Notes: generated from the letters alone by a model not told the origin. A DNA stretch of 64,000 nucleotides from Caenorhabditis remanei (GCF_010183535.1 NC_071331.1:7192001-7256000), one strand, 5' to 3'; shown: positions 11,949-24,497, counted from the first letter of the stretch. Program-made: numbers and translations.

Positions 11949-12579
11949 GCAATCAAAAAAGCCTCCTGAGCGGAGACATCGATTCGGCGTGGCCGTCTGC
12001 CTCTTCACAAAAATGTTCTGTCTCAAAAATGACGTTTTGTTGGGAATCATATTACTCTAATATTGGATGGACTAAATGTTAGAACTTTTCTGTAGGTTAT
12101 CTAGATTGGTAATCACTCCGAAGAAAATACTGACCAGGACATATGTTTTTTCCCCATGAAGTCGCGACGTTGTCTGATTCAATTATGTAGTGTGTGAAAC
12201 GTTAGGTATGTTTCTATTATTTGTTATTCCATTTTGTGAATCATCACAAATTTTCATTTTGAAATGAAATATTTTAGGGACAATATTTTAGAAATTCACA
12301 ATAAAGCCTAGCTGCAAAGGGTAGGCCTCACCGTGCTGCGATTGCTTCGCAGTTTTCCGAATTCTGGGTTTCTCATTTTTCCTTGTTTGGAAGAACTTCT
12401 ATGTCTGATAGGGAGTGTATATGTTTTATATGATTTCTGTATGTCCGACTGTTCCTCTTACACTAGTTGAAATTTTTTTCAGTTTCCATTTCTCCATAAA
12501 TTATATTTTCCCTCACCGTAGTACTTAAGTCGTTTCGATATAAAGAAAAAACAACAAAATCGAAAAAAAAACCCTAAAA
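11949..12579. other. Intergenic DNA upstream of pkd-2
   Basis: 11949-12010 is the right half of the host repeat split by the transposon (GCAATCAAAAAAGCC...GATTCGGCG). The rest is AT-rich with no gene recognised. Confidence 0.6.
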
Positions 12580-12668
12580 TCGCGACTCTCCGCCGGAAAT
12601 CGAACGTCTCCTAGCAATCCGCGACGTCTCCAAGAGCCACCTGGCTACGGAGACGTGGATTCGGCGCA
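12580..12668 (-). repeat. tRNA-like module 115 bp upstream of the pkd-2 start
   Basis: Best preserved copy of the tRNA-like family. The minus strand has TAGCCAGGTGG (A-box form), GACGTTCGATTTCC (B-box form), then a run of nine T at 12563-12571, a possible Pol III stop. AGCCA-CC-TGGCT and ACGTCTCC/GGAGACGT arms nest as a hairpin. It ends in the sequence that becomes the pkd-2 5' leader. Confidence 0.5.
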
Positions 12669-12783
12669 GCCATCCCTTCTTTCCAACTTCATTTTCCACT
12701 TTTTAGTCGACTTCTCTTTTTTCTCCTCTCATATTTTCCGGTATTTTTCTTTGGAATTCTAATTTTTCTAGGTTATCTGACCA

Positions 12784-15700
12784 ATGAAATACGACGCTTC
12801 GGATGAGCGGTGGGCTAATCCCCCGCAGCCAGTGGCTGCGGCGGAGCAAGCACCTGCGTTCGATCATTCGATGGTCAGCGAGGAGTATGAGCATGATAAA
12901 AAGAAGAACCCAGCTCCAAAGCAAGGAATCTCGTTTTCTCAAGCTCTCTTGGCTTCTGGACACGAGAAATCGGATGGAAAGATCAAGTTGACGGCGAGTT
13001 CGTTTATGGAAGTTGGATCGTATGCGGTGTTTCTGATTGTGTTGGTTTATGGTGAGCATGCACTTGGGGTGGTTAACTTTGAAGAGATTTTAGCCTGACT
13101 CTTTGAAAACTCATTGAAACTGGAACTTTAAAAAAATAGTTATGCAGAGAACCGTTACGAATCAGAACTACCAAATTGAGGTCTATTGGCTATAATATGT
13201 TTTGATTCGAGAGATTTTCATTAGTGCTAGCACCATGAGAACTGTATTTATCCTCAAAGTGACTTTCTTCAATTTATCAGGATGTACAACAACGCAATTA
13301 TATTTGCTTGCCTCGAATACTTATAAAAACTCCAAGCAACAGTAGAATTTTTAGTCGAACTAGACCACAGTAAACCAGATTTCATCAGATTTTCTTCTGT
13401 TTCGAGTAAATTGTTTGTCAGTAATTTATCGTTACCATAATTATAGGAAACGGTTGAAATTTTAATATACAGTCCAGAGCTGTGCGGAAGTAAAATTTTT
13501 GAAAAGGGAAGAAGGAAGAAGGAAGAAGGAAGTAACTTTTTCAAAAGGGAAGAAGGAAGACGGAAGAAGGAAGTAACTTTTTCAAAAGGGAAGAAGGAAG
13601 AAGGAAGAAAAAAGTGAAAAAAGCCCGGAAGAAGGAAGAAGGAAGTCGAAGGAAGGAATTCCGCACAGCTCTGATACAGTCTCTGCGGTAATATTATGTT
13701 AAGCACCGCCCATTTATCACATTCCAAACGTTTCTTGAATATAATGGCTTGTTGGTCACGTACACAGGGCCATATTTAGTCCATACAAATTCAAATTCTT
13801 TTCCGCAAAACCGGAAGTCTAATAAAGCACATTTGCACACCAATTGTAAGACTGTCAATTGAATCGCCGCTCAGCCAAATCGCGTGTTTATAACGTGCAC
13901 GAACAATAGTTAAACTTTTCGAATGAATCTCACTTTTCTTCCAGTTTTCTCGCTATTTTCGGTTCAACCTCGCACAAAAATATAGAATTCATGAGAAAAA
14001 GAAAAAATACAAATTTTCAACACACAACAGTTTTTAGGACAGATTTCTTGAGTGTTGCGCAAATTTTACTCAAATTTTTGAAGCGCAGATGCTTCATATA
14101 CATAGACTTTCTATTACCCTCGGCAGGTGAATGTTGCAATGATGATTTTTTTGGAAAAAAGAAATTCATTTTTCACTTTTACATACTTCAGAGCCAAATA
14201 CATATGTACTTAAAAAAGAAAAAAAAAGAAAAATCAATAGTTGAGATGAGTTGAAGTTAAGTGTTTTGACAAATCAATGTATTTCAAGTTAGTTTTGCAA
14301 TCTCTCGTGTAACTATTTTTAAAACTGTACAAAAACAAATCTGCTATTTGAAACAGCACAGTTTTTTGAAAATATTCTTTACGAAAAACTATGACAATTT
14401 TCCACGAGAACGATATTTATTTTCCAGTTGCCTTTGCCCAAAATAGCATCCAATCCTACTACTACACCAAAGTCATGAGCGATCTCTTCGTCTCCGCCTC
14501 TGGCGCCAACGGAGCCCCAGCCTTCGGATCATGCACCTCTATGGATAATATCTGGGATGTGAGTGCATTATGTATCTGTTTCACAATTATTACTTGTCAA
14601 CCAATATAATTTTACTACAATTCACACACTCTTTGATTTTTCAGTGGTTCTCTCAAGTCCTGATCCCCGGTATCTATTGGACGGAGAATTCGAATTCGAC
14701 GGATAACGAGAACATGATTTACTATGAGAACCGGTTGTTAGGAGAGCCTCGGATTCGGATGTTGAGAGTGACCAATGATTCGTGTACTGTGATGAAAAGT
14801 TTCCAGAGGGAGATCAAAGAGTGTTTCGCGAATTATGAGGAGAAGTATGAGGATAAGACGAATGTGGCAGATGGGAGTGTTGATGCGTAAGTTCATGTTT
14901 TAACGTTTCAAGAAATCTAACATGGTTGGAAAACTTAGCGTTTATTTCATGTTACACTGAAACAGTAAAAATTTCAACTATGTGCACCCTACAGTAAGAT
15001 CAATTTTTGACCGAGTCCAATTCGACGGCAGTTGTTGAAAAACAAATCGGGTGAAAACTGACATTTTACCGGACGAGAATGACAAAAATGGAATAAATTA
15101 GAAATAATTTGAACAGAATTACCAACAATTTTAAACACCAATTTTCGGTCATAGTGCATTTTCGGTCAATGACCACAGGTTTATTATTTTGATTTTCAAA
15201 AATCTCTTGAAATTCGTCAAATTATGTTCTTACAAAGTTGTCAGTGCACTTTTCACAAATTGAATTTCGGAAAATTCTGAAAAGAAAAAGAAAAAAAAAA
15301 CTTTGGACCAATCCCGACCGGACCAAATGAAATACTCAGCTTTTTTTAGTATATCTACTAAAGAGCTCGGAAATTTAAAAAATGTTTCACTGAATCAGTA
15401 ACTATTACAATTTTCGTTAATATTCAGTGAATAGTTTTTCCTCAACTTAAACATACAGTACCCTCTCTCTTTCCTGCAGATACATCTACGCCACATCCAA
15501 AGAACTTGAAAACTTCGACACTGTGGGTACTATCTCAACCTACGGAGGTGGTGGATTCGTTCAACGTCTTCCGGTATCTGGATCCACCGAAGCTCAGTCA
15601 GCGATTGCCACGTTGAAAGCAAATCGATGGATTGATCGAGGAACAAGAGCTATTGTTGTGGATTTTGCGTTGTATAATGCCAACATCAATCTTTTTTGTG

Positions 15701-17920
15701 TTGTGAAGTGAGTAATTTAATTGGTGAAAAAATTGATAAGTAAATATACTTTTTGAATTATGAAGCCAATGAAACCGAAAAAATTTCAATTCCAGACTAC
15801 TCTTCGAGCTCCCTGCATCTGGTGGTGTCATCACGACTCCTAAAATCATGACCTACAATCTAATGACCTATCAAGCTTCATCTGGAACCCGTATGATTGT
15901 TTTCGAAGGGATTTTCTGTGGTTTCATTCTCTTTTTCATCTTCGAAGAGCTCTTCGCCATCGCCCGCCACCGTCTTCATTACCTAACTCAATTCTGGAAT
16001 CTGGTCGACGTAGCGTTGCTGGGATTCTCAGTTGCCACTATCATCCTCTCCATGAAGCGTACAAAAACTGCAACGAATCGTGTCAACTCTGTCATAGAAA
16101 ACGGGTTGACAAATGCTCCGTTTGATGACGTCACTTCTGCGGAGAACGCGTACTTGAATATCAAAGCCTGCGCGATTTTCATTGCATGGGTCAAGGTGTT
16201 CAAGTTCATTTCCGTCAACAAGACAATGTCTCAATTGTCATCTACACTGACGAGATCTGCAAAGGATATCGGAGGATTTGCAGTCATGTTTGCTGTGTTC
16301 TTCTTTGCATTCGCTCAGTTTGGATACTTGTGCTTCGGAACACAGGTGAGAAATATAACACCAGGCCGAAACGGGCCAAAACGGGCCAAAACAGCGCGTA
16401 ACTCGCTCAAATCGCAATCTTATGAGCTGAAAAGTATACCAAAATGTAGATCTCGGCGATTTCTATATCCGTGACCTTCTACAGACCGACTGGTGAGTCT
16501 TTAACATGCCAAAAGCCAGGAAAATGGTCAATAGATCATTCCAGCCCAGCCCACGGCACATTAACAAATAGCGATCCGGTCCGCAGTAGGTCACAGTTAT
16601 AGAACTCCCCGAGATCTACATTTTGGTATATTTTTTAGCTCATAAGATTCCGATTTGAGGGAGATACGCGCCGTCCCGGTTTGCAAGTATGATAATAATG
16701 TTTCTAGCAGGATAATAGTCTCTAGTAGAATCATTCTGTTTTGTTACCATACTAATAACTATAACTCCCATTTCAGATCGCCGACTACTCCAACCTCTAC
16801 AACTCGGCGTTCGCTCTCCTCCGTCTTATCCTCGGAGACTTCAACTTCTCCGCACTGGAAAACTGTAACAGATTCTTCGGTCCCGCCTTCTTCGTCGCCT
16901 ACGTCTTCTTCGTCTCGTTCATTCTGCTCAACATGTTCTTGGCTATCATCAACGATTCGTATGTGGAAGTGAAGGCAGAGTTGGCTAGAAAGAAGGATGG
17001 GGAAGGAATTTTGGATTGGTTTATGAATGTGAGTAAGCATATTTATCAGTCAGAATCCAACAGTGGTGAAACAATTTCCAGCTTCTTCTAACTATTCTAT
17101 AAAACAGTATCCAAATCTTAAATTCCAGAAAGTCCGTGGTCTAACGAAACGAGGAAAACGTCCGGATGCCCCTGGAGAGGATGCCACTTATGAGGACTAC
17201 AAGATCATGTTGTACCGTGCAGGATACGCTGAGAAGGATATCAATGAGGCATTCACTCGATTCAATGTGACCACTATGACCGAACATATTCCGGAGAAAA
17301 TGGCGGAGGATATTGCTGATGAGGTGGCGAGAGTGACTGAGCAAAAGAGGAATTATATGGAGAATCACAGGGATTATGCGAAGTAAGGGAATGGGTTAGA
17401 TGGTAGTCGATATAACAAAAATGAAATTAAAAATTTTCTGGTTGTAAGATGTTTCAGGAATGTTATGAAGCAGAAGTTTTTATTTTGAGAAATATTAACA
17501 AGTTTGCAACCAAAACTTCTGTTTCACATAACTGATAACCGTTGAATTTTCTTTGACAAACAGTGCTCTCAATTTTCTGATCAATTTCAGCTTGAACCGT
17601 CGTGTCGACCAAATGCAAGAATCGGTGTTCAGTATTGTTGATCGCATCGAAAATGTGAATGTAACCCTTCAAACCATCGAGAAACAAAGAATTCAACAAC
17701 AGGATGGAGGAAATTTGATGGATTTGAGTGTAAGTTCCTGAAAATTTTCCCGTTCCAAAATGCTCTCATCCATCCAATGAATTTTTCATGACAGTGATCC
17801 AAATCTCACGAGAAATTTCACAAAAAAGACTTCCAGGCCCTACTGACCAGCCAAGTCCGTAACCGTGAATCCGCCCGTCGTCAAACCATCACCTCAATCG
17901 CCGATAAGAAGGAGGAGTAA
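12784..17920 (+). CDS. pkd-2: PKD-2, polycystin-2 TRPP cation channel (copy A, intact)
   Basis: Nine exons: 12784-13051, 14428-14558, 14645-14886, 15480-15707, 15796-16345, 16777-17028, 17129-17382, 17591-17729 and 17837-17920. They sum to 2148 nt, or 715 aa, close to what I recall for C. elegans PKD-2. All splice phases agree. The start is ATG 12784 (MKYDASDERWANPPQPV). Exon 1 ends in TM1. Exons 2-4 encode the large extracellular polycystin domain (GIYWTENSNSTDNENM; GGGGFVQRLPVSGSTEAQ). Exons 5-6 hold TM2-TM6 and the pore (LRLILGDFNF). Exon 7 has an EF-hand-like region, exon 8 a coiled coil (RRVDQMQESVFSIVDRIENV). A polyadenylation signal AATAAA lies near 18016. Known role: with LOV-1, a ciliary sensory channel in male neurons. 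It is the template for copies B and C and for the extra terminal exons. Confidence 0.97.
13475..13673. mobile_element. hAT-type MITE in pkd-2 intron 1
   Basis: Inverted ends CAGAGCTGTGCGGAA and TTCCGCACAGCTCTG are flanked by an 8-bp duplication ATACAGTC (13467-13474 and 13674-13681). The 199-bp interior is almost entirely GGAAGAAGGAAGAA repeats arranged as three longer units starting with TTTTTCAAAAGGGAAGAAGG. CAGAG ends and an 8-bp duplication are hAT hallmarks. Confidence 0.85.
13690..14110. repeat. Dispersed repeat in pkd-2A intron 1
   Basis: This stretch (GCACCGCCCATTTATCACAT...) recurs almost unchanged inside broken exon 4 of copy B (50290-50720) and, diverged, in intron 3 of copy C (53790-54130). 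It has no coding content. Confidence 0.7.
16360..16700. repeat. Foldback repeat in pkd-2 intron 5
   Basis: Left arm GGGCCAAAACAGCGCGTAAC through ATACCAAAATGTAGATCTCG is matched in inverse by GAGATCTACATTTTGGTATA through GCGCCGTCCCGG. The same element occupies the same intron in copy B (about 51540-51985, diverged) and copy C (55412-55745), so it predates the duplication. Confidence 0.75.
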
Positions 17921-18277
17921 TCCTCTTTCGTGTTCTTAATCATGTTTTTATGGCCATTTAGACTAGAAAATGTATTACATCTGTCATTCCGGTTTTTCTA
18001 GTTTCTATGACCTCAATAAAGCTGATTACTTGTTAGTTTTGGGTCAGCATACCGATCGCTTTCGCAGAGAATGAAAAAATTGAATTTTACTTTTAATGGA
18101 TAGAGTCAAACAGTAAAATATCAAATTTGCCTTTGGAAAAGAGGGATCATTTTACTAGGCACACGATTGTTTTCCCCATTAAAACTAAGGATAAATAAAT
18201 AACGAATTAGAGTTCATCTACCGATCAGTTATTTCTAATACATAATTTCTATCACCGTTGAAACAGTGAACATTTTA
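17921..18277. other. pkd-2 3' region
   Basis: Contains the 3' UTR with CCTCAATAAAGCTGATTACT near 18011. This 3' block is copied after each extra terminal-exon set (21225, 24325) and after copy C (57063). Beyond it is AT-rich DNA without a gene. Confidence 0.7.
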
Positions 18278-18285
18278 ATAGATAC

Positions 18286-18999
18286 TAGAGTGTCGTATCG
18301 CGAGACGATTCCAGCTGATTCCAGCATATTCTCGCAATCGTCTCGTTTTGCTCTGTCTCGTTTTGTCCAGCATAAAGTTCAGCATATTCTCGTTCAGCAT
18401 AGTTCAGCAAAGTTCAGTTCAGCAAAAGTTCAGTTACAGAATATTCCAGCACGTTTCATTTATTTTTCATTCCCGCATAATTTTTAATTTCTTGCTGGAC
18501 ATTGCAAAAATCTCGCGAGACGAACGTGAATTATTTTTCTGTGAGAAAAATAGAAAAATCAATGCTAAAGTGTTATTTCCGTGATCTTTCATTGTGAATC
18601 AAATACAGTGTTCCTTCATTTTAAAACTTTTTTCGAAGGTCACGGTTCTAAAAATGTCAATTTTGCTTTATTTTCAACATTCATTTCGTAAAAATTTGTA
18701 TGAAAAAATGATTAGAAACGTCAAAATTAAATTTCTTTATACAAAAGAATGGCCACGTTCGTCTCGCGAGATTCTCGCAATGTCCAGCATGAAATTATGC
18801 GGGAATGAAAAATAAATGAAACGTGCTGGAATATGCTGTAACTGAACTTTTGCTGAACTGAACTTTGCTGAACTATGCTGAACGAGAATATGTTGAACTT
18901 TATGCTGGACAAAACGAGACAGAACGAAACGAGACGATGCTGGATTCAGCTGGAATTCTCGCAAAGTGCTGTAACTGATTCTCGCGAGACGACACTCTA
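18286..18999. mobile_element. hAT-type foldback MITE, 714 bp
   Basis: Ends TAGAGTGTCGTATCGCGAGA and TCTCGCGAGACGACACTCTA are flanked by an 8-bp duplication ATAGATAC (18278-18285 and 19000-19007). The arms are about 250 bp and internally repetitive: GTTCAGCA / TGCTGAAC occurs many times in direct order in each arm. No protein is encoded, so a transposase elsewhere would be needed. Confidence 0.88.
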
Positions 19000-19007
19000 A
19001 TAGATAC

Positions 19008-20809
19008 AGAAATATGTCCAAATAAGCACGTTAATTTTTCATCAGAACAATGAAAGATCTAAACAAGCACGGAATAGAAATACAACAATTCGGCCATAAA
19101 AACGCAAGTTTCGAAACAGAAATATGATTAAAAAAATATTCAAACCGTTTACGCGTTTATAATCTTTGAACAAACTGGGAAACTGGTAAATTGGAACACA
19201 GAGTAGTGATGAAAATAATATGTAATCTAACAAAGAAGTTGGGTAACAGTAATTATCATTATGATTCAAAGCCCATCTTAAATTTCAAAAGTTTGTTTCA
19301 GTTTCAAGAAAGTGTGTAATAAGCACCAATCGGTTTCAAAATAATTGCTATTCATTATCATTGTAAGAAAAAAGGGATAATTTTAATGGATAGTTTTTAC
19401 ATTAAAACTAAGAATAAATAGAAATACCAGGGTTAATCTATCTACTCCAATGCTCCCAGACCAGACTGAAGCGTAGGTGACACTAGTCCTAATTTCTTTT
19501 TTCCTGATCTTTCACAAAATCATCGTTTTAATCTACTAATCACCAAAGAGCAAGTACGCCAGAAATATGGAAAGTTGAAAAACAGGAAGTCGATAGAATA
19601 AAGTTTTATACAAATATGTAAAAATATAAGATCTCTACGTTTCGATTTTGATATCATTGACCCCAAGGTGTCCTTGTTAATTCTATGACTTATAACTTTT
19701 TTTTTTGAAAATAAAACATTATTATTCTGTTTCAGAAAGGTCTCATAATAACTATCTACCTCTCTTTCCCAGTTTGATTCATGACGTAAAACGTGTCCAT
19801 CATCTATCGAATTGTGTTCTTCTAGCCTCAATGACCAGAATTAAGCTAATTATTATTTGTTAAGAGTCTCAAGGTTGGCAATCGGAACAGAAAGTAAAAA
19901 TTAAATGTTTTTTTTAGTTTTAACACATGTTTCAGGAACTTTATGAAACACAAATTTTCGTTTGAAGAAATTTGAAGACCTGTGCAAACAAAACTACTGT
20001 TTCACATCACTAAAGGAGGAGTAGTCCTCTTTTGTGTTCTTGATGTTTTGTGTTTTGTTCATCTGTCCACTCCAATTCTCTCAGAATTCAGACTGAAGTG
20101 TAGGTTATATTAATCCTAATTTCTTTTTTGCTGATCTTTCACAGAATGATTGTTCGAATTCCTCTCGACTAATCACCAAAAAACATGTAGACCCAAATAA
20201 GGACATTTTGAAACTGAAGGTCAATACAGTAAAATTCAATGAAAATACGTTTCAAACAACAGGTTTGAAACGATTTAGTATTGAAAAGTATCCAATCTGT
20301 GAAGTTGGGGCATCATGAAAAGTATTGACTTTTGAAGTGAAAATTAAGTCTGTAAGATGTCGTTTGAGCAGATTTTGAAAAAGGATTTATAGGTTTTCGA
20401 GGATGCTTTCGATCCTTAAGTTTCAGTTTTCATGGCATTGACCCCGAGGTTAAGCTTGTTATTACGTCTCACTTAATTGTATCATTGAAATTTAAACCTA
20501 TTATTCTTCAGTTTCAGAAAGGTCTCATAATAACTGTCTAGCTCACTTTACCAGTACGAGCGCCGTTCCTGTCATAAAACAATGACCCGAATTGAGCTGA
20601 TTATATGTTAAGAATCTCAGGATTGGATATCTGAGAAGAGTGAAAGTGAATGTTCTCTAGTTGTAAGATATTTCAGGAATTTTATGAAACACAAATGTTT
20701 GTTTTGAGAAATATTAAGACCTGTGGAAACAGAACTACTGTTTCGCATAACTGATAATCTTTGAATTTTCTTTGAAAGACCGTAATTCCATTTTCTTTTC
20801 TCAATTCAG
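19008..20809. repeat. Intergenic repeats derived from the pkd-2 3' region
   Basis: AT-rich DNA. Recognisable pieces: a recurring motif CAGAAAGGTCTCATAATAAC at about 19733 and 20514; TTTCAGGAACTTTATGAAAC near 19930, which matches the intron before pkd-2 exon 8; and AAGGAGGAGTAGTCCTCTTT at 20012, a remnant of the last pkd-2 codons and stop. The 19920-20130 segment recurs at 52400-52620 after copy B. Confidence 0.65.
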
Positions 20810-21131
20810 CTTGAACCGCCGTGTCGACCAAATGCAAGAATCGGTGTTCAGTATCGTTGATCGCATCGAAAATGTGAATGCTACCCTTCAAACCATCGAG
20901 AAACAAAGAATTCAACAACAGGATGGAGGAAATTTGATGGATTTGAGCGTAAGTTCCTGAAAATTTCCCCGTTCCAAACTGTTCTCATCATCTCAATGAT
21001 GTATGCATGGCAGTGATTTGAATAAATCTCTTTATATGTATTTCCAGGCCCTTCTGACCAGCCAAGTCCGTAACCGTGAATCCGCCCGTCGTCAAACCAT
21101 CACCTCAATCGCCGATAAGAAGGAGGAGTAG
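20810..21131 (+). pseudogene. Extra copy of pkd-2 exons 8-9 (set D1), open
   Basis: 20810-20948 equals exon 8 in length (139 nt) and 21048-21131 equals exon 9 (84 nt, stop TAG). Acceptors (TCAATTCAG, TTTCCAG) and the donor (GTAAGTTCC) are intact, and a polyadenylation signal lies near 21226. The product differs from copy A by a V-to-A change in ENVNVTLQ. Exon 7 of copy A ends in a compatible phase, so this could act as an alternative terminal exon pair; it may equally be an unused duplicate. Confidence 0.8.
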
Positions 21132-23985
21132 TCCTCTTTCGTTTTCATAATCACGTTTTTTGGTCATTTTGACTAGAAAATGTATTACATCTGTCATTTC
21201 TGTTTTTCTCGTTCCTATGACCTCAATAAAGCTGATTACTTGTTAGTTTTGGGACATGATGGATATGGTGTTCAAACTGAATGCAATTGATCCAATGCAA
21301 ATAATAATGGATAGATTTTTTTCTATCACGCGCAGGTTCCCGTCGAAACAGTAAAAGTTTTAAAATACGGGTTTTGAGAATACAAAAACATGAATTTCCT
21401 TTTTGAAAATTGATTCGTTACCCTCTGTAATAATCACCAAAATCAAGTAACCCGGAATAAGAACATTTTGAAACAGGAAATCGATATGAAATTCAATGAA
21501 AATGTGTTCCAAACTGGTTGGAAATAGTTGAGAATCGAAAATACAGTTAATGATGGTTATTTGTGAGTTGTTAACCGTTTTCAAAGTTTTTAAAGCACAT
21601 TTGATTTATCAATTGATTATACCACACTTTAAAATCTGTAGCCAATAGGCATGTTACGCCAGAAGGTAACAATTGATTAATTGACCTGTGCACTCAGAAA
21701 TTAAGCAGAAATATGTTCAAGTAAACACATTAACATTGCATAACAACTTTTTTGATAACATGATCAAACACCTAATAGAATTACAACAGATTCGGAGATG
21801 AAAATGTAAGTTTCGAAGCAAAAAAATCTTGTTAAAAAATGTTTCAAATCGTTTATGTGTCTGATCTTTGAAAATGTTATTAGTTGGATTTAGGATTTTC
21901 AGTCGAGGTCAATAAGGATTCATTGTTATTCACGGTTTCTCAAAGTTTATGTTAATAATCATGATTTAAAAAATGCGTTAATTTTTACAAACATTCCAAT
22001 AACTCTAAACAAACTGGCAGACAGGCTAGTGGTGAAGATAATATGTAATCCACGAAAAAGACGGGTGACAGTAATTGTCATTATTTTTATGATTCAAAAC
22101 CCCAGATTGAATATTTTTATTTATTTTTTATTTTGAAATACGATTAAAGAATCGTGAAAAATGAGAATTAAATCAAATACAACCGAGTATAAGAGAGGCC
22201 ATTTCGTTGCGTTCTGATGCAAATGTTTGTTTGAGTTTCAAAAATGTGAGTAAAGAAAACTAATCGATTATAAAATAATTGCTATCCATTACCATTTATA
22301 AATACTTTGATGATAATTGATAATTTCAAACACATTACAAATATCGACTTATCACTTCCTTTGGTTTTGAACCTATCTTGAAAATGATTATTTTTCAGTT
22401 TCAGAAAGATCTCATTATGATTGTCTATCTCGCTTCACCAGTGCGAGATTCTGTGGCTTAACAAGTTTTCTTTTCTTTTTGATGGTAAAAAGTTTATTTC
22501 TGCTTCAGGGAAATTCATTAGTTCACGCAGAATATGAAAAAGTGATTGAACTTAATATATTTTGGCGATTCAATTTTTTTTAATTAGTTGAAATTGAAAA
22601 CAAGTTCGTAAAACTGTTTGAAAACAAAAGTGATTTTTAAAACTGCATAATTTTTTTGCAAAAATTCGAGAGATGATACCTTTGGTTTGCAGAGTGTACA
22701 GATTTAGGATGCTTTTCGATTTCTACGTTGTGATTTTGTTGGCATTGACTTAAAAAGTTCCCTTGTTATGACTTCTCACTTAAATAAATCTTTGAAATTA
22801 AAAATATTATTCTTCAGTTTCAGAAAGGTCTCATAATAACTATCTACCTCACTTTACCCGTTCGTGAGCAGTTCTTGTTTCATGTTTCGAGAGATAGTCA
22901 AATTATTAACGTGACAACGGTGTCACGCTAATAACTGGTTATAAAGACAACAAGCGAACGAAACGAGAAAATCAATAAAAACAGTTTTCTAGATAATTAC
23001 TATTTTATTGTAATAAAAATCAATCAATTATCTTATCGATAATTGATACAAAAAAGAGCGAGAAGTCAAGAACAAGTCTAAAACACCTAAGCTAAAAGAC
23101 ACACAAAAACTAATAAAACGATAGAAAATGGTGATGAAAACAGCCAAAAATGAATAAAGGGCGAGACTTGACAGCAGATTCCGGGCCGGATTTGAATTTT
23201 TGAACTTTTTTCACTACAATTTTTTGTCCAAAAATTTATTTTCTGAAAATTTTTCATATTTATCCTCAAGTTTATTTTTCAACAACCTTCCCGGCCCGGC
23301 CCGGCCCGTTGCAAGTCTGCTTGACAGAAAGGGGTGAAAACGACCTTACCCTAGGTCGCCCCAAGCTCAAGAATGGAGAAAATGCTCTTTTTCTCTTCAC
23401 ATTAGCGTGTTCGCGCCGCAGAAATGACACAGTGCGCTAGAGCGCATCTTGCATCGAGCGCGCGAGGTACGAAGGCAAGTCTAAATTTGAAATGACTTCA
23501 TGGACTTTTAGAGATAAAATCAGTAGGAACCGGACAAGATGATACCTTTGGTTTGCAGAGTGAACAGATTTAGGATGCTTTTTCGATTTCTACGTTGTGA
23601 TTTTGTTGGCATTGATTTAAAAAGCTCTCTTGTTAATTCTATGCCTTCGCACTTATTTATATCTTTGAAATTAAAAATTGTATTCTTCAGTTTCAGAAAG
23701 GACTCATGAAAACTCTCTACCTCGCTTTACCAGTTCGAATATCGAATTGCTGTTCTTCTAGTTTCAATGACCAGAATTAAGCTGATTATTTGTTATGATT
23801 CTCAAGATTGACAATCGGAAGAGAAAGTAAATGTTTTCTAGTTTTAAAACACGTTTCATTAATTTTATGAAACACAAATGTCTGTTTTGAGAAATAGTAA
23901 GACATGTGCAAACGGAACTACTGTTTCACATTTTTGAATTTTCTTTGACAGACAGTAGTCCCGAATCAATCAGAATTCATTTCAG
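21132..23985. repeat. Intergenic repeats between the two extra terminal-exon sets
   Basis: Part of a roughly 3.2-kb direct repeat that also carries the exon sets (anchor blocks near 17440, 20655 and 23835). A segment beginning GATGATACCTTTGGTTTGCA occurs at about 22673 and again at 23540; between them lies an unrelated block (22900-23530) with CCCGGCCCGGCCCGGCCCG near 23291 that looks inserted. No gene is recognised. Confidence 0.55.
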
Positions 23986-24232
23986 CTTGAACCGCCGTGT
24001 CGACCAAATGCAAGAATCGGTGTTCAGTATCGTTGATCGCATCGAAAACGTGAATGTAACACTTCAAACCATCGAGAAACAAAAAATTCAACAGCAGGAT
24101 GGAGGGAATTTGATGGATTTGAGTGTAAGATTTTCCCGTTTCAAACTCGTCTCATACACACAATGATGTGTGCATGGAAGTGATGCAAATGTGCAACGCT
24201 GATCCAAATCTCATGATAAGAAGGAGGAGTAG
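23986..24232 (+). pseudogene. Extra copy of pkd-2 exon 8 with remnant exon 9 (set D2)
   Basis: 23986-24124 is a full 139-nt exon 8 with acceptor and donor. Exon 9 is reduced to its last 18 nt (GATAAGAAGGAGGAGTAG, 24215-24232) without an acceptor. The 3' signal AATAAAGCTGATTACT follows near 24329. The exon carries an R-to-K change (EKQKIQQQ). Because exon 9 is lost, this set is the more decayed one. Confidence 0.8.
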
Positions 24233-24497
24233 TCCTCTTTCGTGTTCTTAGTCAAGTTTTTATGGTCATTTTGACTAGAAAATGTGTTACATCTATCATT
24301 TTTCTGTTTTTCAAGTTCCTTTGACCTTAATAAAGCTGATTACTTGTTACTTTTTGGTAATGACTTTCAGAGTGAATGGAAAAGATTAAATTCCAATATT
24401 AATGCGCAGCCTCAAACAGGAAAAATAAATGTTGGAAAAAATAAAATAAATGTCTTGTTGGTTTTTTTCTATAACTTCAGAGCGGATACAAAAGATT

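Noticed and set aside
13269..13727. 152-codon minus-strand open frame in pkd-2 intron 1
   Set aside because: It is the reverse of the GGAAGAAGG repeat inside the hAT MITE, giving a low-complexity SSFFLLPS product.
15988..16234. Minus-strand frames opposite pkd-2 exon 5 (also 51164-51410, 55040-55286)
   Set aside because: They are antisense shadows of a strongly coding exon and repeat wherever the exon is copied.
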